Source: Dacryopinax spathularia (taxonomy: Eukaryota; Basidiomycota; Dacrymycetes; Dacrymycetales; Dacrymycetaceae). Taken from it: DNA of 64,000 nt. The position numbers and the translations under genes were made by a program. The stretch lies in assembly GCA_037974965.1 (NCBI GenBank), contig JBBPFI010000002.1:248001-312000 (forward strand), in the 5' to 3' direction. The notes under the pieces are model-generated. The model saw only the letters and a program-made list of their open reading frames with translations, searched no databases and was not told where the DNA came from. This document shows, in pieces, positions 44,031 to 56,589 of the stretch (positions within the stretch are counted from its first letter, which is position 1; every line of letters begins with the position of its first letter).

Positions 44031-44784
44031 CGTGTGCTTCAGTGACGAGGCGTCGAACAACGACGACCTCGCAGCCGTCGACCGAGGGCGTCCTTATACT
44101 CGTTGTCGATGCCGACTGCGTCGACTGCAGCAGAGTTTTAGAGATGCGATCCATCAGAAGCCCAGTTCCTCGGTTCAGGAAAGGCGGTTCGGTGTACAGT
44201 ACGACGTTGCCGGGTCCGTCCCTGTCCTCATCACTTCGGGCGCTTGATTCATGGCATCCTCTCGCATGTCAGCAGATGTCCTTAGTCCCTACTACTGGCC
44301 GATATGCTGGAGATAAGAATCGCGGTTAGGCAGGACAGGCAGGATAGGCCGCTCTGTGCGCGTAATCGGTGTGCTTCCTCCGTGCCTTGGCAACTTTGCC
44401 GGGCACGGCGTGCTGATTGTCGGTGTATGGTACGCCCTCGGTTGCCATCAAATGATGCGTGTGGCACTGATGTAAGTGGGCGACTATGGCTTGTAAACGG
44501 TCTGTGCCATGCGAAGGATCACTGTAACTGGTGACGGGCGCTACGATGGCGATGGGCGTGGGAAGAGCAATCAATGATGTGCCTTATCAGGGTCGTAACG
44601 GCGCGTTGGGTTACCATCACGTGATAAGCTCGATGGTACGGCGAAAGACAAAGACACCCTGCAGCGCTCAAGGCAATATCCCTGCCACCATTAGGTTTCC
44701 ACATTTATCTCGACATGTGTAGGCTTACGAGGCTTGAAATACTTTATGCGATAGAAACAACGCCTGCTTACCAGTGAACGACCC
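44031..44784. other. Intergenic between B and C
   Basis: Promoter of gene B (TATA-like at 44092-44098, minus) followed by the 3' flank of gene C. No other gene is seen. Confidence 0.5.
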
Positions 44785-46522
44785 TCAATTAGGAAGCTTC
44801 CTAGGTTCGGCCAGTTTCTGCAACATGTCGGCAAGCGTTTCCATGTATCGATACAGAGTTGGCTCCCCGGCCTTGTCATGTTCTTTCTGCTCCTCGAGAG
44901 TACCCATGTAGGCGCTCGGAAAGCTGATGCTGAGGAATAGCGTTCCTTGCCAGGTGTACGGTAGGAAGAGACCACCGCCATTGCCTGCCGGAAGCCCGGG
45001 ATGAACGACGGTGAACACTGGCTTCGAGATGGAGAAGAGCGGTTCACTGGTCTGTACTGGATATGTCGAGGAGAGGGAGTCATCCATGACGCCTAGCGAC
45101 GAGACTGTGACGATCTTGCTTTTAGTGCCAGCCAGCCTGCCGGAATTCAGTCTCAGATCAACGCTTCCCGGCGCAACAGACTCACGGATCCTTTGCACCG
45201 AAGAATGGCATCATCATCCGCTCTATGGCGACAGGATACCATTGGGTTGCGGTTGACATGCAGTCCGCCTGAGTTGTCACCTGTTCTTGAACCTCACGCG
45301 CTAATACCCAGACGTCCTGTAGATGGTGCTTGCTGTCTGCGAAGCGTTCGAGATGCTGAAGGACGAAAGCACCACTGGCATAGGCGCTGCTAATCTGCCA
45401 CTTGGAACGATCCTTCCTGACAGAAGCTCCGCCAGCGAGATACTTCGATCGTAGGTCGAATGGGCTGGGCATTATCCCAGCATTTATGTCGCTATCCCCA
45501 GCTGTCGGTGGATTGAGTGCGAGAAGGCACAAATAGCTGGCGGCGAATATAGTGCTGAAGATGCTGCAGCCGTGCGTGCGAGCGACTAACCGCAAGTTTT
45601 CTGCGACAGGTGCTGGTAGGCTCTTGAGAATCGTGCCAGTACTGTCAGGGACGGCATTGGGATGGATGACCGGTATTCCATACTTGATCTAGGAAGAAGT
45701 TTGTAAGATTACTTAGACTGAAAACATATAAGAGACAGGGCGTACAGGAGGTGTCATTGCAGCTTGCATAAGTGCTTTGCATACTGGATGTTCGAGAGTG
45801 ACCGGTATCGGCGGCATGGGTTCGGCACGATCCGGTACAGCCTGGGATAGACGGGCGACTTCTTCACCCCACGTGAATTCACGCTCTTCCTTCTCCTCTA
45901 CAACTCGAGCGAGCTCGTGGAGAAGGAGATCAAGCGACTCAAACGTGCCCACGCCGTCCGTGAGTGTGTGTCCGGTATGAACTAGGATGCCGTGCTTGTT
46001 GGTCGCGGGGTCGCCGATATAGTACACCTTGAACAGCCATTGGGTATGCGGTGCAGTAGCCGAACCAAGCTCATCTCGAAGCAAATCGAAGGCGCGATCC
46101 AGATTACCGTCGGCAGCGGCGAGGTATGCACTCTTGTCGAAGACGACCTCGTCCAGCCAGGTATTGACCTCCTCCTCGCTGGCTGGACTTCGATAAACGA
46201 AAACACCTTCTTTGTAGTTGAAGTCGGACCGGCTTGTGAAAGGCGGGAAAGCGATGGTTGATGCTATGCTTGGCTGAGACCATCGGAGAGCTCGAGTAGC
46301 GGTGCGAATATGGTTAAAGCTTAGTTCGGTGTTTGGAGGTAGATTGAGGTGGGTGGACAACAGCATGTCCGAGTTTCTTGGGCTGAACACCGCGAGGATG
46401 GCGAAGGTGAGTTCGCTGCTCCAGAAAGGTCGTCGCCATGTGCGAACTCTGTCGACTTCGGACGAGTCGCCTGAGGTGCAGTAGGGCGGAGGACCGCATT
46501 GCCAAGCCCAAGGTGAAGACAT
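44785..46522 (-). CDS. HxxxDG acyltransferase-like protein C
   Basis: Exons 46522-45746 (259 codons), 45688-45186 and 45136-44785, with introns of 57 nt (phase 0) and 49 nt (phase 2), give 543 aa. The Met at MSSPWAWQCGPP is chosen: a longer frame begins at 46585, but a TATAAA box at 46580-46575 lies inside it. The active-site motif is GHTLTDGVGTFESLDL. Other boxes are WSQPSIASTIAFPPF (Gln replaces the usual His), WLDEVVFDKSAYLA, TWGEEVARLSQAVPDR, YGIPVIHPNAVP, DLRSKYLAGGASVRKDRSKW, VLAREVQEQV, SSLGVMDDSLS and LPYTWQGTLFLSISFPSAYM. PSIA and HPGLP-x-G-N-G-GGLF place it with D in the inner subgroup. No signal peptide or membrane segment is visible. Confidence 0.86.
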
Positions 46523-46574
46523 GATGGCAGGATACGAGGGCGTATTTCGGGATGTACATGTTATCCAGGAATCC

Positions 46575-46580
46575 TTTATA
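46575..46580 (-). promoter_or_regulatory. TATA box of gene C
   Basis: TATAAA on minus, about 53 bp upstream of the chosen start, followed by GG. It decides against the longer N-terminus. Confidence 0.6.
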
Positions 46581-47972
46581 CCCACGAGTCAGCAGGAGAC
46601 ATAGCTGTGCCTGTTACGGATGGGCGGTAGGCGTGCTTCGCCGACGGTCCACGTAAAGGGTTGAAGTCCTGATAGCAGCACGCTTCTTGAAGATGATGAG
46701 CGACGCCGTCAGACCGTGATCTCATTGGTATTGCTGTACACGGCGAGAGCGGCCTACGTCAAGACTCCGATGACTCCGATCGACTGCATGGGCCGTATTA
46801 TTGTGGTGTGAATGAAAGCCATCAATGGGAGAAACGTTGACAGTCGGCGCCAAGCCCTCAAGTATGGTCCAGTAGGAGGACGAGACGTGAATCCATCAGC
46901 TCTGAAACTCCACGGCTAACACCCCTTCTTGTGCGGGGTCGTGTCCCGGCGATGCGCCCTCGGCGCTGTCTTCGCAAGAGAGCAGCACGTCCTCAGCTGT
47001 TGCCACACGACCTGATTCTCTGATTCGAAGCCGTCGCCGCTCATCCCGTCGAGAAATAACCGGAACGCGTGTGGAGCGCATGTGAACCGCCGAGTTGCGC
47101 TTATCAATAAAATAGTAATCGCACGGCCTGTGAAAAAGTTCACGAGGAGTCGTAAGATCAGTGTAAGCCGTTACGCTCGAATTGAGGGCGTACCGCTTTT
47201 CAGGCGCCGGAAGCTATCATGAGCGCTTGCATCAGAGAATGGATTGACGTGTGTTACCGATCCAGAGTACGGACAGATGCATCATCAGCCATGAAAGACA
47301 GGGCGGACACGGTGGGAGAAATCCGAGGTAGAGAATGGCGACGGGTACAGGATACAGCTTGAGAGGTGAACGTACGATTGTAGGCGCTCGTCCGTAACAC
47401 GGTGATGCGCGGTTTACGAGACCACACAGGTCGGAAAGCAGCTCGGGCGTCGTTGCGAGCTGAACATCCAGCCCAACGAGACGTTAGCAGACCCAGGCAG
47501 AGATGGCCTCTAAGCAGGTTATGAAGACCAAGCAGAAGAAAGCTCTGCCACAAAATACATAGCATTGATGTTCGTTCGTTCGTTAGGATCCTATTGCTCC
47601 CGCGCTTCGTCTACATTCCCGGGTGACGTAATCTCTCTATTCAGTCCAAACGCCCTTACTTCCTACAGCAACCGGGTCCCTTCTTCATCGCCGTACCTTT
47701 GCGGGGAATAATCTATTTGGCTTACATTTGTCTTTGCTGATGTTACGACGTCTTGAAGCACCTATGCAAGTCGCCTATAGCTGGGCTCCGCAGGCGCAAA
47801 CCGGCCGGATCTGACGGTGGTTCCCCGCAGATCTTGGATTCGTATACGGTCCATGTCTTCTTCGCCGACAATCACTCAGTCTGCTCACTAACCTACTGAA
47901 TATCATCTACAAATCCCGGTCTTGAACATGCGTCTCCAGACTCGGAACAAACACCTCGCACGATCCTACCGC
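46581..47972. other. Intergenic between C and D
   Basis: About 1.4 kb without a recognised gene. Short ORFs on both strands show no domain or similarity to the neighbouring family. A TTCG tetranucleotide run lies near 47574-47584. Confidence 0.45.
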
Positions 47973-49800
47973 TCAATTCGGAATCTGTTCCCCCCCAGCC
48001 AGCTTCTGCAAAACCTCCGTCACTCTCCCCACCCATCCATACAACGTCCCCTCCCCGGCCTCATCCCTCCTCTTCTGCTCCTCAACAGAACCCATGAATG
48101 CACTCGGGAAACTGACGCTGAGGTATAAGGTGCCCTGCCACGTATAGGGATGAAACAGCCCGCAGGCATTGCCGCTCGGCAGGCCGGGGTGGTTCCCGCT
48201 GAAGATGGGGTTGGAGATCTTGAATGCTGCCTCTGTTTGCTCCTCGTTCTGGCCCTGGTCTGAGTCCGAGCCCCGGTGCGAGCGGACCGGGTAGGTGGGG
48301 GAGAGAGAGTCGTCCATTACGCCCATGGAGGAAAGGCCGATAATTCGGTTTTCGGAGGGCGTAACCCTGCAGTGCAGTCAGTGCGCTTATTCACGAGAAT
48401 ACGTTTGACAAAGGTGGGACTCACGTCGTCCGAGGAGCGTTGAACGCGCTGATCATCCTCTCAATAGCGATCGGGAGCCAATACGAGGCCGTGGCCATGG
48501 ACGGCGCCTGCGCAGCGACCTGTTCCTGGATTTCTCGCGCCAGTGTCCACACGCTCTCGACCATCTTATCATCGTCACCATCACCGATGAATCGCTCTAG
48601 TCTCCGAAGAGATAGCCCGCCGCTCGCGAGCGCGCTCACGATCTGCCACTTGCTCCGGTCTTTCTTCACTTCCCCACCGCCGGAAAGGTACTTCGACCTC
48701 AGGTCAAAAGGCGAACCGGCGATCCCGACCCCGAGCTCGCCCTCGAACGCCTTCTTCTTCTTCTTCGTCGTACGACCCTCGCTCATCTTGATTAGAGTGA
48801 GGAAACTCGCTGAGAGGATGGCGCTGAATACCGTGCATCCGTGTGCGCGAGCTGCTAGCCTGAGGTGCTCTGCGATGGGGGGAAGAAGGGTGCGGACGAT
48901 CGTGCCCGTGTAAGTCGGTTGCGCGTGTGGGTGTGGGATCGGGAGTCCGAATTGGGGCTGACACAAACATCAGCAAAGGGCGGAAACGTTCGAGAAGGGG
49001 AACCGCACCGGAGGCATCATCCCGGCTTGGATCATCGCTTTGAGTGTAGGATGCTCGACCGACAGAGGCTCGACCGACTCGGGCTTGTCGACTCGATCCG
49101 GAACGGCTTTTGCCAGCCGGACGTGTTCCTCGCCCCAGTGATAGTCCGGTTCCTGACGGTTCAGCAAGACATGCGCGAGCTCGTTCAGCCAGAGATCGAG
49201 CGCTTCGAACATCCCGCATCCGTCCGTCAGCACATGGCTTGCGTAGAGCACGACGGCGTGCTTGTTGATGCTATTGTCGCCTAAATAGTACAGCATGAAC
49301 GGCCACTTGCTCGTCGGGGTCGTGTACGCGCCTATGTCCATCTTGACGTTCTCCAGCGCCTGGTCAAAGTCTCCCTTCGACTCCGCAAGATATGAGCTTT
49401 TGTCAACCACGACGTCGTCCAGCCATGCTTTCACATCCTCCTCGCCCGCCGGTGCCTGGTACAGAAACACACCCTCGCGATGCCTGAAGTCCCCCGGGCC
49501 CGTGAACGGCGGGAACGCACAAGTCGTCGCGATACTCGGATGGCTCCACCTGAGCGCCCGAGTCGCGCGGCGTATCTCGTCGGTCGTCAGTTGGCTCCCC
49601 CGTTCTGGAGGGAGGTCGATATTGCAGGAAAGGATCATGTCCGAGTCCCGCGGGTTAAAGGTCGACACGACCGCGAAAGAAGCTTCGGCGCCCCAGAACC
49701 CGCGGTGCCACATCCGCTCTTTGGCGGCATCGCTCAGGCCCGGGTCGGCAGAGACGAGAAATGGAGGTGGGCCGGGTTTCCAAGACCAGGATTCAGACAT
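47973..49800 (-). CDS. HxxxDG acyltransferase-like protein D
   Basis: Exons 49800-49009 (264 codons), 48957-48425 and 48366-47973, with introns of 51 nt (phase 0) and 58 nt (phase 2), give 572 aa. It starts MSESWSWKPGPPPFL. The active-site motif is HVLTDGCG, with Ser instead of Gly before the His. Boxes: WSHPSIATTCAFPPF, WLDDVVVDKSSYLA (Asp for the usual Glu), WGEEHVRLAKAVPDR, FGLPIPHPHAQPTYTGT, a lysine run TTKKKKKAFEG in the loop before SPFDLRSKYLSGG, VKKDRSKWQIVSAL, TLAREIQEQV, SSMGVMDDSLSPTYP and HPYTWQGTLYLSVSFPSAFM. A Gln/Glu-rich insert follows the TYPV motif. Closest by signature to C. Confidence 0.86.
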
Positions 49801-50834
49801 CAGAGCGATTGGACGGGAGCACGCCTAAAGATGAGATTCGAGGGTAGTGTGCTAGGATAAAGGGCGTTGTAGCATCTTATGTAGCGACCTGACCCATGCC
49901 GCATGCGTGTAATGGGAGGGCGCCGATGTCAGTTCCGCTAACCAGGAACAGCGATCTGTTGCGCCCGCCGCAGCATCCCGAATATTCAGGAAGCAGTGGG
50001 ACATCGCTCTCCTGACGATCAGCGGTACGCCCGAATAAAGCTTGCTGACTCTTCTGAGGGCGCCAACGGCTTGGTAAAGCACCTCATCAGGCGATCCCCG
50101 TCATTTGCAGACTTTCGTAGGGATCACAGAGAATAGCCCTCCTTGGCTACAACTTACAAGCCTACATCAAGTATAGAACGCAATGCCACCTAACTTTAAG
50201 TCGGCTCCCTGCACAACAGGTCGCAGTGAATGTAAACCTGCAGAACTTCAATGGAGACCTGTTCGGCTTTAGTCCAACTCCAGGGCTTCGGCACAAGAGC
50301 TTGCGGAACCGTTTCGCCCATACTAGTATCCTGGCTACATGCAGTGCCTGCAGCTGCTTCACGTCAATCAGATTCAACGGCTCCACTGCAGAGCGCCCGT
50401 CTCAATCCGGTGACCGTGGGTGCATGGCCGATTCTGGGCCGACGGCCAACTCTGACTCTCGACGCCAGCTGCACGCCGATAATCAGCCCTGTTTTCTCCC
50501 ACAATCTATAACCTCCGGGCCTTAGCTCGCATCTCTCAACCCGGACGTCGCCGCACCCGCATTGTCAGTTCTTGCTCATATCCGCCGCCCGCCCTGTCCG
50601 AACGAATCGGCATTGCGGAAATAACAGGCGCTTTGGATGACCGGGATGACTGGGTCAGCCAGCGGCCGTCTTCCACCCGCTCCTCTGTGTCACATTGCAC
50701 GTTCTACTTCTTCTAATTCCTCTATTGAGAGTGAGACGATCGTCAGGAACGCGGCCACTTCCAAGCCCTCCAGTCCCTGCCTGCAAGGCACCTAGGCACG
50801 TCCCTCTCCCTCGCTCTCACCCTTCCCTAACAGG
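49801..50834. other. Intergenic between D and E
   Basis: About 1 kb; upstream of D and downstream of E. I see no gene or repeat. Confidence 0.5.
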
Positions 50835-52707
50835 CTACCCCTGCCGCCGCTCCGCGGCCGCCAGCCGCTCCAGCACCCGCACGAACCGCTCCATCCACCC
50901 CACCAACGTTCCTTCCCCGACTTCCCGCTGTTCCTCCACACTCCCAAAGAACGCCTCCGGATAACTGAGACTCAGGTACATCTCGCCTTGCCACGTATAG
51001 GGCAGGAAGAGACCTCCGCCTGCGCCTGGTGGGAGGGTGGGGTGGACGAGTGTGAAAAGGGGGTTGGAGATGCTGAATGTTGGCGACGTTGGGGAGTCGA
51101 ACGGGTAGGTCGGGGAGAGCGAGTCGTCCATCACCCCCAAAGAAGAGACGTTCACCACTTTCCTCTCCGGCACGCGCGTCCCCTCAGCCCTATACATAGG
51201 AAAAAAAAGCAGTCACTCGGAGTCAGTCATATTGCCTCTCCCGGGCGGATGGAGCAAGAGGGATGGAGGGACGTACCCGGCCTTGGGAGCTAGGAAAGCC
51301 TGGATCATCCGCTCTACCACAAAAGGGAGCCAGAACGCCGCACTGTCCATCTTCTCCGCTTGTGCCCCCACCTGCAGCTGCACCTCCCGCGCAAGAGTCC
51401 ACACATCTTCCTCCTCCTCCTCCTCGTCGTCGTCGTGCTTCCACTCATTCGCCTTGTCCTTAGCAAAAAGGAATCTCTCCAAACGAGAAAGCACAACCCC
51501 CCCCGTCGCATACGCACTCGAGACCTCCCATTTGCCCCTATCCACTTTCGCCTCCTTTCCCCCAGCCAGGTATTTCCCCCTTAGATCGAAGGGTACCGGG
51601 ATAACCCCTACCGCCAACTCCTCCTCCTCCTCTCCCCCTATCGCCGCCTTCGAAGGGGGACAAAGACGAAGAAGCGTGAAATAGCTCGCTGCTAGGAGCG
51701 TGGAGAAGACGGTCGTGCCGTGCGCTCGAGCGGCTAGGCGGAGGTTCTCAGCGAATGGAGGGGGGAGGATGCGGATCAGGTTGGCTGTCGTGCTCGGAGG
51801 GGTGGGGGGAGGGTGGAGGAGTTGGAGGCCGAATCTAGGCTGTGGGCGGTGTTAGCTGAGGTAATATGGGAGGAGGAAGAGGAGGGAGGGAGGGGCGTAC
51901 GGGTGGCATGGAGCCGGCTTGCGCTAGAGCTCGCAGGACGGGATGGGAGGCGTTGAGCGGTTCTGGCCGGAGTTGGGCTGGGTCGACCCGGTCTGGTACG
52001 GCCTTTGCGAGTCTGGAGACTTCCTCGCCCCATTTGATCTCTCCCTCGTTCGGAGAAAGCGTTTGGAGGACGGCCGCGAGCTCGTGGAGCCACAGGTCGA
52101 GCAACTCGAACGTCCCGCATCCATCTGTCAGCGCATGCCCAGTATACATCAACACGCCATACTTCCTCTCCTCAGGTGAAGCAAGAAAATAGAGCCTGAA
52201 CATCCACTTCCCCCCCTCCACAGGCCCAACGGACCCAAGATCTCTCCGGAGCGCAGAGAGAGCTTGGTCCATATCTCCCCCGCTGGAGACGAGGTAGTGG
52301 GAGGAATCGTGGACTACTTCGTCCAGCCAGCGCTGGACGTCTTGCTCGCTGGAGGGGGAGGAGTAGAGGAATGAGCCGGATTTGTAGTCCAGCTCCTGCA
52401 GGGTGGTGAAGGGCGGGAAGGAGACGGTTTGCGCTATGCTGGGATGCTTCCACCTGAGCGACCTCGTTGCTTGCCTTATTTGAGAGAGCGTGAGAGAGGT
52501 GGTAGGGGTAGTAGGGGTGGAAGGTGGCAGGGAGATGTTGCAGGAGAGGAGCATGTCTGACGCTCGGGGGGAGAGGAGCGAGACGAGTGCGAAGCTTAGT
52601 TCTGAGCCCCAGAAGGGGCGTCGCCAGAGACGGGATTTCTCATCGGGGGTGAGGGTGTCGTTGTCGAGGTAGGGAGGGGGACCTTGTTGCCAGGACCAGA
52701 TGGACAT
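50835..52707 (-). CDS. HxxxDG acyltransferase-like protein E
   Basis: Exons 52707-51901 (269 codons), 51839-51277 and 51189-50835, with introns of 61 nt (phase 0) and 87 nt (phase 2), give 574 aa. MSIWSWQQGPPPYL is the start; the longer open frame upstream reads a Pro/Thr repeat out of a GGTGTGGTGGGGAAG minisatellite and is rejected. The motif is GHALTDGCGTFELLDLWLHELA. Boxes: WKHPSIAQTVSFPPF, WLDEVVHDSSHYLV (the usual Phe-Asp-Lys is changed to His-Asp-Ser), WGEEVSRLAKAVPDR, FGLQLLHPPP, DLRGKYLAGGKEAKVDRGKW, TLAREVQLQV, SSLGVMDDSLSPTYP and LPYTWQGEMYLSLSYPEAFF. An acidic loop of Asp/Glu sits before the TLAREV helix. GEMYLSLS is shared only with F. Confidence 0.86.
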
Positions 52708-54266
52708 GGTGTGAGCTAGAGAGAGAGAGGAGGTCGAGGGTGTTGGGGAGCGTCTTATGGTGGTGGTGGTGGTGGGGAAGGGTGTGGTGGGGAAGGGTGT
52801 TGTTGGACAGTCATGGCTAGAGGGGAGCAGAGCGGCAGAGGGAAGTGGATGACAACGAGGCAATGCAGCGTATCCATCCAGGGCAGAACCCGATCCGTCA
52901 GTTCCTCAGCGGTTGACCACATGCACCACATAGTCAGCGGTGCGTTCTTCATCAGACAAGGACTACACCAATCGTAGCAGGGATTACACCCGGTTCCAAT
53001 TTCCCCACATCCACGCTGATGAGGACATCCAACCTCAACGCCAAATAGGAAAGCATCGATAATTCGCCAGTCAAGAAGACAAGCCGTTATTGAGCTGCAA
53101 GGCCGAAGGGACAGACAGACGAGACCATGAGACGGACCGTGACGTTACGCCCAAACGCGCGATTTCCCAGCTTATCCCCACGAGCGCCTAACGACGAGTC
53201 AGAGAATGCCTCCATTTGGCGCCCATCTTCCGCCCATGAGCGGAGGCAACCTTCTACTGCTCCCGATTGTTTTGTTGGCCGGTTGGGCTCCTACTGTATT
53301 CATCGCTGCGGTAATCCCGCACAGATCAAGGTCAGAAACGGGCTGCAGCGAGGGCGGTTCTAACCATCTGCAACGGGCGACCGCCGTGCCGTATACGTAA
53401 GTACCGAGAACTCTAGATCTATCGTCCCGAACTCGGAACCATCCAAGTGGGGGAGCCCGGAGAATGAGTCCTGCTTCGAATTCGCCAATCCTCCGCTTCT
53501 CCCCTCCTAGGCAGGAGACTCCGGACAAGTATGCCAAGGCTGGTCTGGACCAGATCCGAAGAGAAAAATGAGATTACCTCGGCCCGGAACCGAACTGCTG
53601 GAAAGGCCTGTCCGTACGTACGTACTCACTGGAACCTCGCACCAGCCGTTCGTTCTGCATATCTAATTACAGGACTGTACATCTCCACCATATCTCCATC
53701 GTGTGAGCAGAAGAGCGTTTCTCGCCCTTCGAGTGGCTCTCATCCTCCGCATACTCATCCTAGAAGTCAAGCATGCTTCCTCTGGCCTTCAATAGGGTAC
53801 AGCTTCTTGGCAAGATGCAAGGAAGAGGAAGAGAATAGAATCATAGATCGAGTTCGATCGAGCGAAGAACGAGCCTGAGGACAGATAAGATGACCTCATT
53901 CATTCATTCATTCATCAAGCGAACACCGCTCTTTCATCCTGGAGGAGCTCTTCTTTGTTTTTTGTCTTCCTTTCGGTTTGTACATAGTGGAAAGGGAGTC
54001 ATACTCGGAGACTGGGAGATTTGGCTTGCCTGACCTGACGGCTCTGGCTGCCTCGAAGTCCAACGTGGAACACTGTGCACCAGTGATAATGAGAGATGAA
54101 CATGCTCGTACTACTCCGTCAGACTCAGAAGGGATTCATTTGTTTAGACTTCTAGGTCCCCTCTAGACGACAACAACCTGGAAAGCACAAACCGGAATAG
54201 AAATACGAATATATGCGTCACTCCGCCTGCCCCGTTACTTACGGCGTTACGGTCTTTTGGAGGCTC
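52708..54266. other. Intergenic between E and F
   Basis: About 1.56 kb. Near 52750-52800 there is a GT/GGGAAGGGTGT minisatellite with two near-identical units. CATT tetranucleotides repeat at about 53894-53913. No gene is recognised. Confidence 0.5.
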
Positions 54267-56589
54267 TTACAGCCGGCTCTTCATCATCACCGTCCTCTGC
54301 CCCACAACCTCCCTACGCCCGCCGCCCGTAGAGCCGTTCTCAGACCCGTTCGGAGCCTTTGGTAGTTCCTGCCCTTCCTCGGCTAAAGAGCGTAAGACGC
54401 CCTCGAACCTCTCCATCCACCCCAACAGCGTCGGCCCCTCCACCCCTCCCTGCCCTCCCGGCCGTCCCTGATCCAAGGCTCCCCGACGCCGCTCGATCTC
54501 CCGCATCTCCTCCAAACTCCCCATAAACGCCACAGGCCAGCTCAAGCTCAAATACATCTCCCCTCCCCAAGAATACGGGATGAACAGTCCCCCCGCAGGG
54601 CCGGGCGGCAGCGTAGGGTGGACGAGTGAGAAGATCGGGTTGCTTATTCTGAATATCGGGGAGCTGGGAGAGCTTGAGGAGGAGTTGGAGGTAGGGTTGG
54701 AGGTGGGGTTGGAGGATGAGTGCGGGTAGTGAGAGGAGAGAGTGTGGTCGATCGGGCCGAGGGAGGAGACGTTCACTATTTTGGGTTGGCCTTGTTTTTG
54801 CCTGCTTGAGCGAAAGAAAGAAAGAGAGAGAGATCAGTATCAGCGCTCGCTCCCTCGCAACCAACGGCAGTCAAGAAAGATGCAGAAGCAGAGAACGGAC
54901 GAGAGCCGCAAGGTATAGATGGCCAAGGGTCCAAGGAGGAAAGGACAAGAAGATGGGAGGATGACTCGGAGGATGAGAATGAGAAAGATGGACGGGACGC
55001 ACGTTTCCCGCGGCACGAAATAAGCCTCGATCATCCGCTCCATCACGACCGGCAGCCACTCGCTCGCATTCGCCATCGCCGGTCCTTGGCTGGCGACCTG
55101 GAGCTGGACCTCCCGCGCAAGCTGCCAGACATGCTCGTGCTTCACCGTTTCTGCTGCCCTTGGTTTCTCCTCTTTCCGCGCGGGGTTGGCTGCGGAGCGA
55201 GAGGGTGAGGGAGAGAGTGAGGGAGAGGGAGAGGCAGAGGCAGAGGGAGAGGCAGAGAGAGGGAGGAACCGCTCGAGTCGGTGAAGCGTAACAGCGCCGC
55301 TCGCGTACGCACTACCGACCTGCCAGTCTTCCCTCCCGTACCTCCTTCCTCCCTTCCCCCTTTCCCCCTTCTGCCCCTTCTGCCCCTTCTCCCCCGCACC
55401 GCCCATATATTTGGCGCGCAAATCGAACGCGCTCGGGATAACCCCCACGCACAGCTCGGCCCCCTCTCCCCCTCCGCCCAGCTTGGCGTCACCGGAAGAA
55501 AGGGACAACAGCGTGAGGTAGGAAGCGGCCAAAACAGCGCTAAATACCGTCGTCCCGTTTTTTCTCGCTGCGAGCCTCAATTGCTCCGGGATTGGGTTGG
55601 GGAGTTTACGGAGGAGGTAGCCTGTTTCTGTTGGGGTTGAGTGGGGGTGGAGGAGTGGGAGACCGAATGTCGGCTGTTTGTCGTGTCGTATCAGTCTCTG
55701 CTGCAGGGGAAGAAGGAAGAAGGAAGAAGGATGCGGAAGATGAGAGGGAGGGCGGACTTACGGGCGGCAGCGAAGAGGCTTCGAGGAGGGCTTTGACAAC
55801 GGGATGATCTAGCCCCAAGGGGGGCGGTTCCTCGCCCTCCTTCTCCTTCTCCTTCTCCTTTCCCCCAGCAGAGCGCACCCGATCCGGCACCGCTTTAGCC
55901 AGCCTGACCCATTCTTCGCCCCACTCTAACCTCTTCTCCTCCCCCCCTGCCAGCCGGGATCGGACAACAGCAGCAAGCTCATGCAAGTACAGATCCAAGC
56001 TCTCGAGCGTCCCAAACCCATCCGTGAGCGCATGCCCGCAGTACAGCAGTATGCTGTACTCGCCCCTCCCTGGCTCAGCGAGGAAATAGACTTTAAACAG
56101 CCACTTAAACCCCCCAGTCCGGGTCGACCCCAGCTCCCTCTTGAGCGCTTGGAGGGCTAGGTCCATATTCCCCTCGTGCTCGGCAAGGAGGGCAGAGCGG
56201 TCGAAGGTCATTTCGGAGAGCCAGGCATCCACGTCCGCTTCGCTAGCCGGAGAAGTGTAGACGAAGCAGCCCGAGCGGTAGTCGAATTCCTCCATTTTCT
56301 TGAAAGGCGGAAAGCTGATGGTAGCCGCTATACTTGGGTGGGCCCACCTCATCCTCCTCGTAGCCTTGCGCACATCGTCAAACCCGAGCTGCACGCCAGG
56401 GGAAGGGTGGACAGAGCAGGAGAGGAGTATGTCGGACGAACGGGGGGAGAAGAGTGAGACGATCGCGAAGCTTAGTTCGGACCCCCAGAAGGGGCGGCGG
56501 TGCGTGCGGGGACGGTTGTAGTCGAATAGGGCGGTGGAGGCGAGGTGGGGAGGTGGGCCGGGGAGCCAGGCGTAGGGCGATGAGGGCAT
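54267..56589 (-). CDS. HxxxDG acyltransferase-like protein F
   Basis: Exons 56589-55762 (276 codons), 55673-55003 and 54801-54267, with introns of 88 nt (phase 0) and 201 nt (phase 2), give 677 aa, the longest of the family. It starts MPSSPYAWLPGPPPHL. The motif is GHALTDGFGTLESLDLYLHELA. Boxes: WAHPSIAATISFPPF, WLSEMTFDRSALLA (diverged from WLDEVVFDKS), WGEEWVRLAKAVPDR, FGLPLLHPHSTP, FDLRAKYMGGAGEKGQKG, QLAREVQLQV, SSLGPIDHTLSSHYP and PYSWGGEMYLSLSWPVAFM. Extra length comes from a GQKGQKGERGKGG loop, a Ser/Pro repeat loop of about 35 residues and Ser/Asn-rich insertions in the last exon. The second-intron acceptor could be 3 nt earlier. This copy is the most diverged in conserved boxes, so its activity is the least certain. 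Confidence 0.82.

Noticed and set aside
46523-46585. Longer N-terminus of acyltransferase-like protein C
   Set aside because: A TATAAA box at 46575-46580 lies inside it, and exon 1 from the chosen Met is exactly 259 codons, as in A and B.
52708-52863. Longer N-terminus of protein E rich in Pro/Thr
   Set aside because: It is a translation of a minisatellite and has no counterpart in the paralogs.
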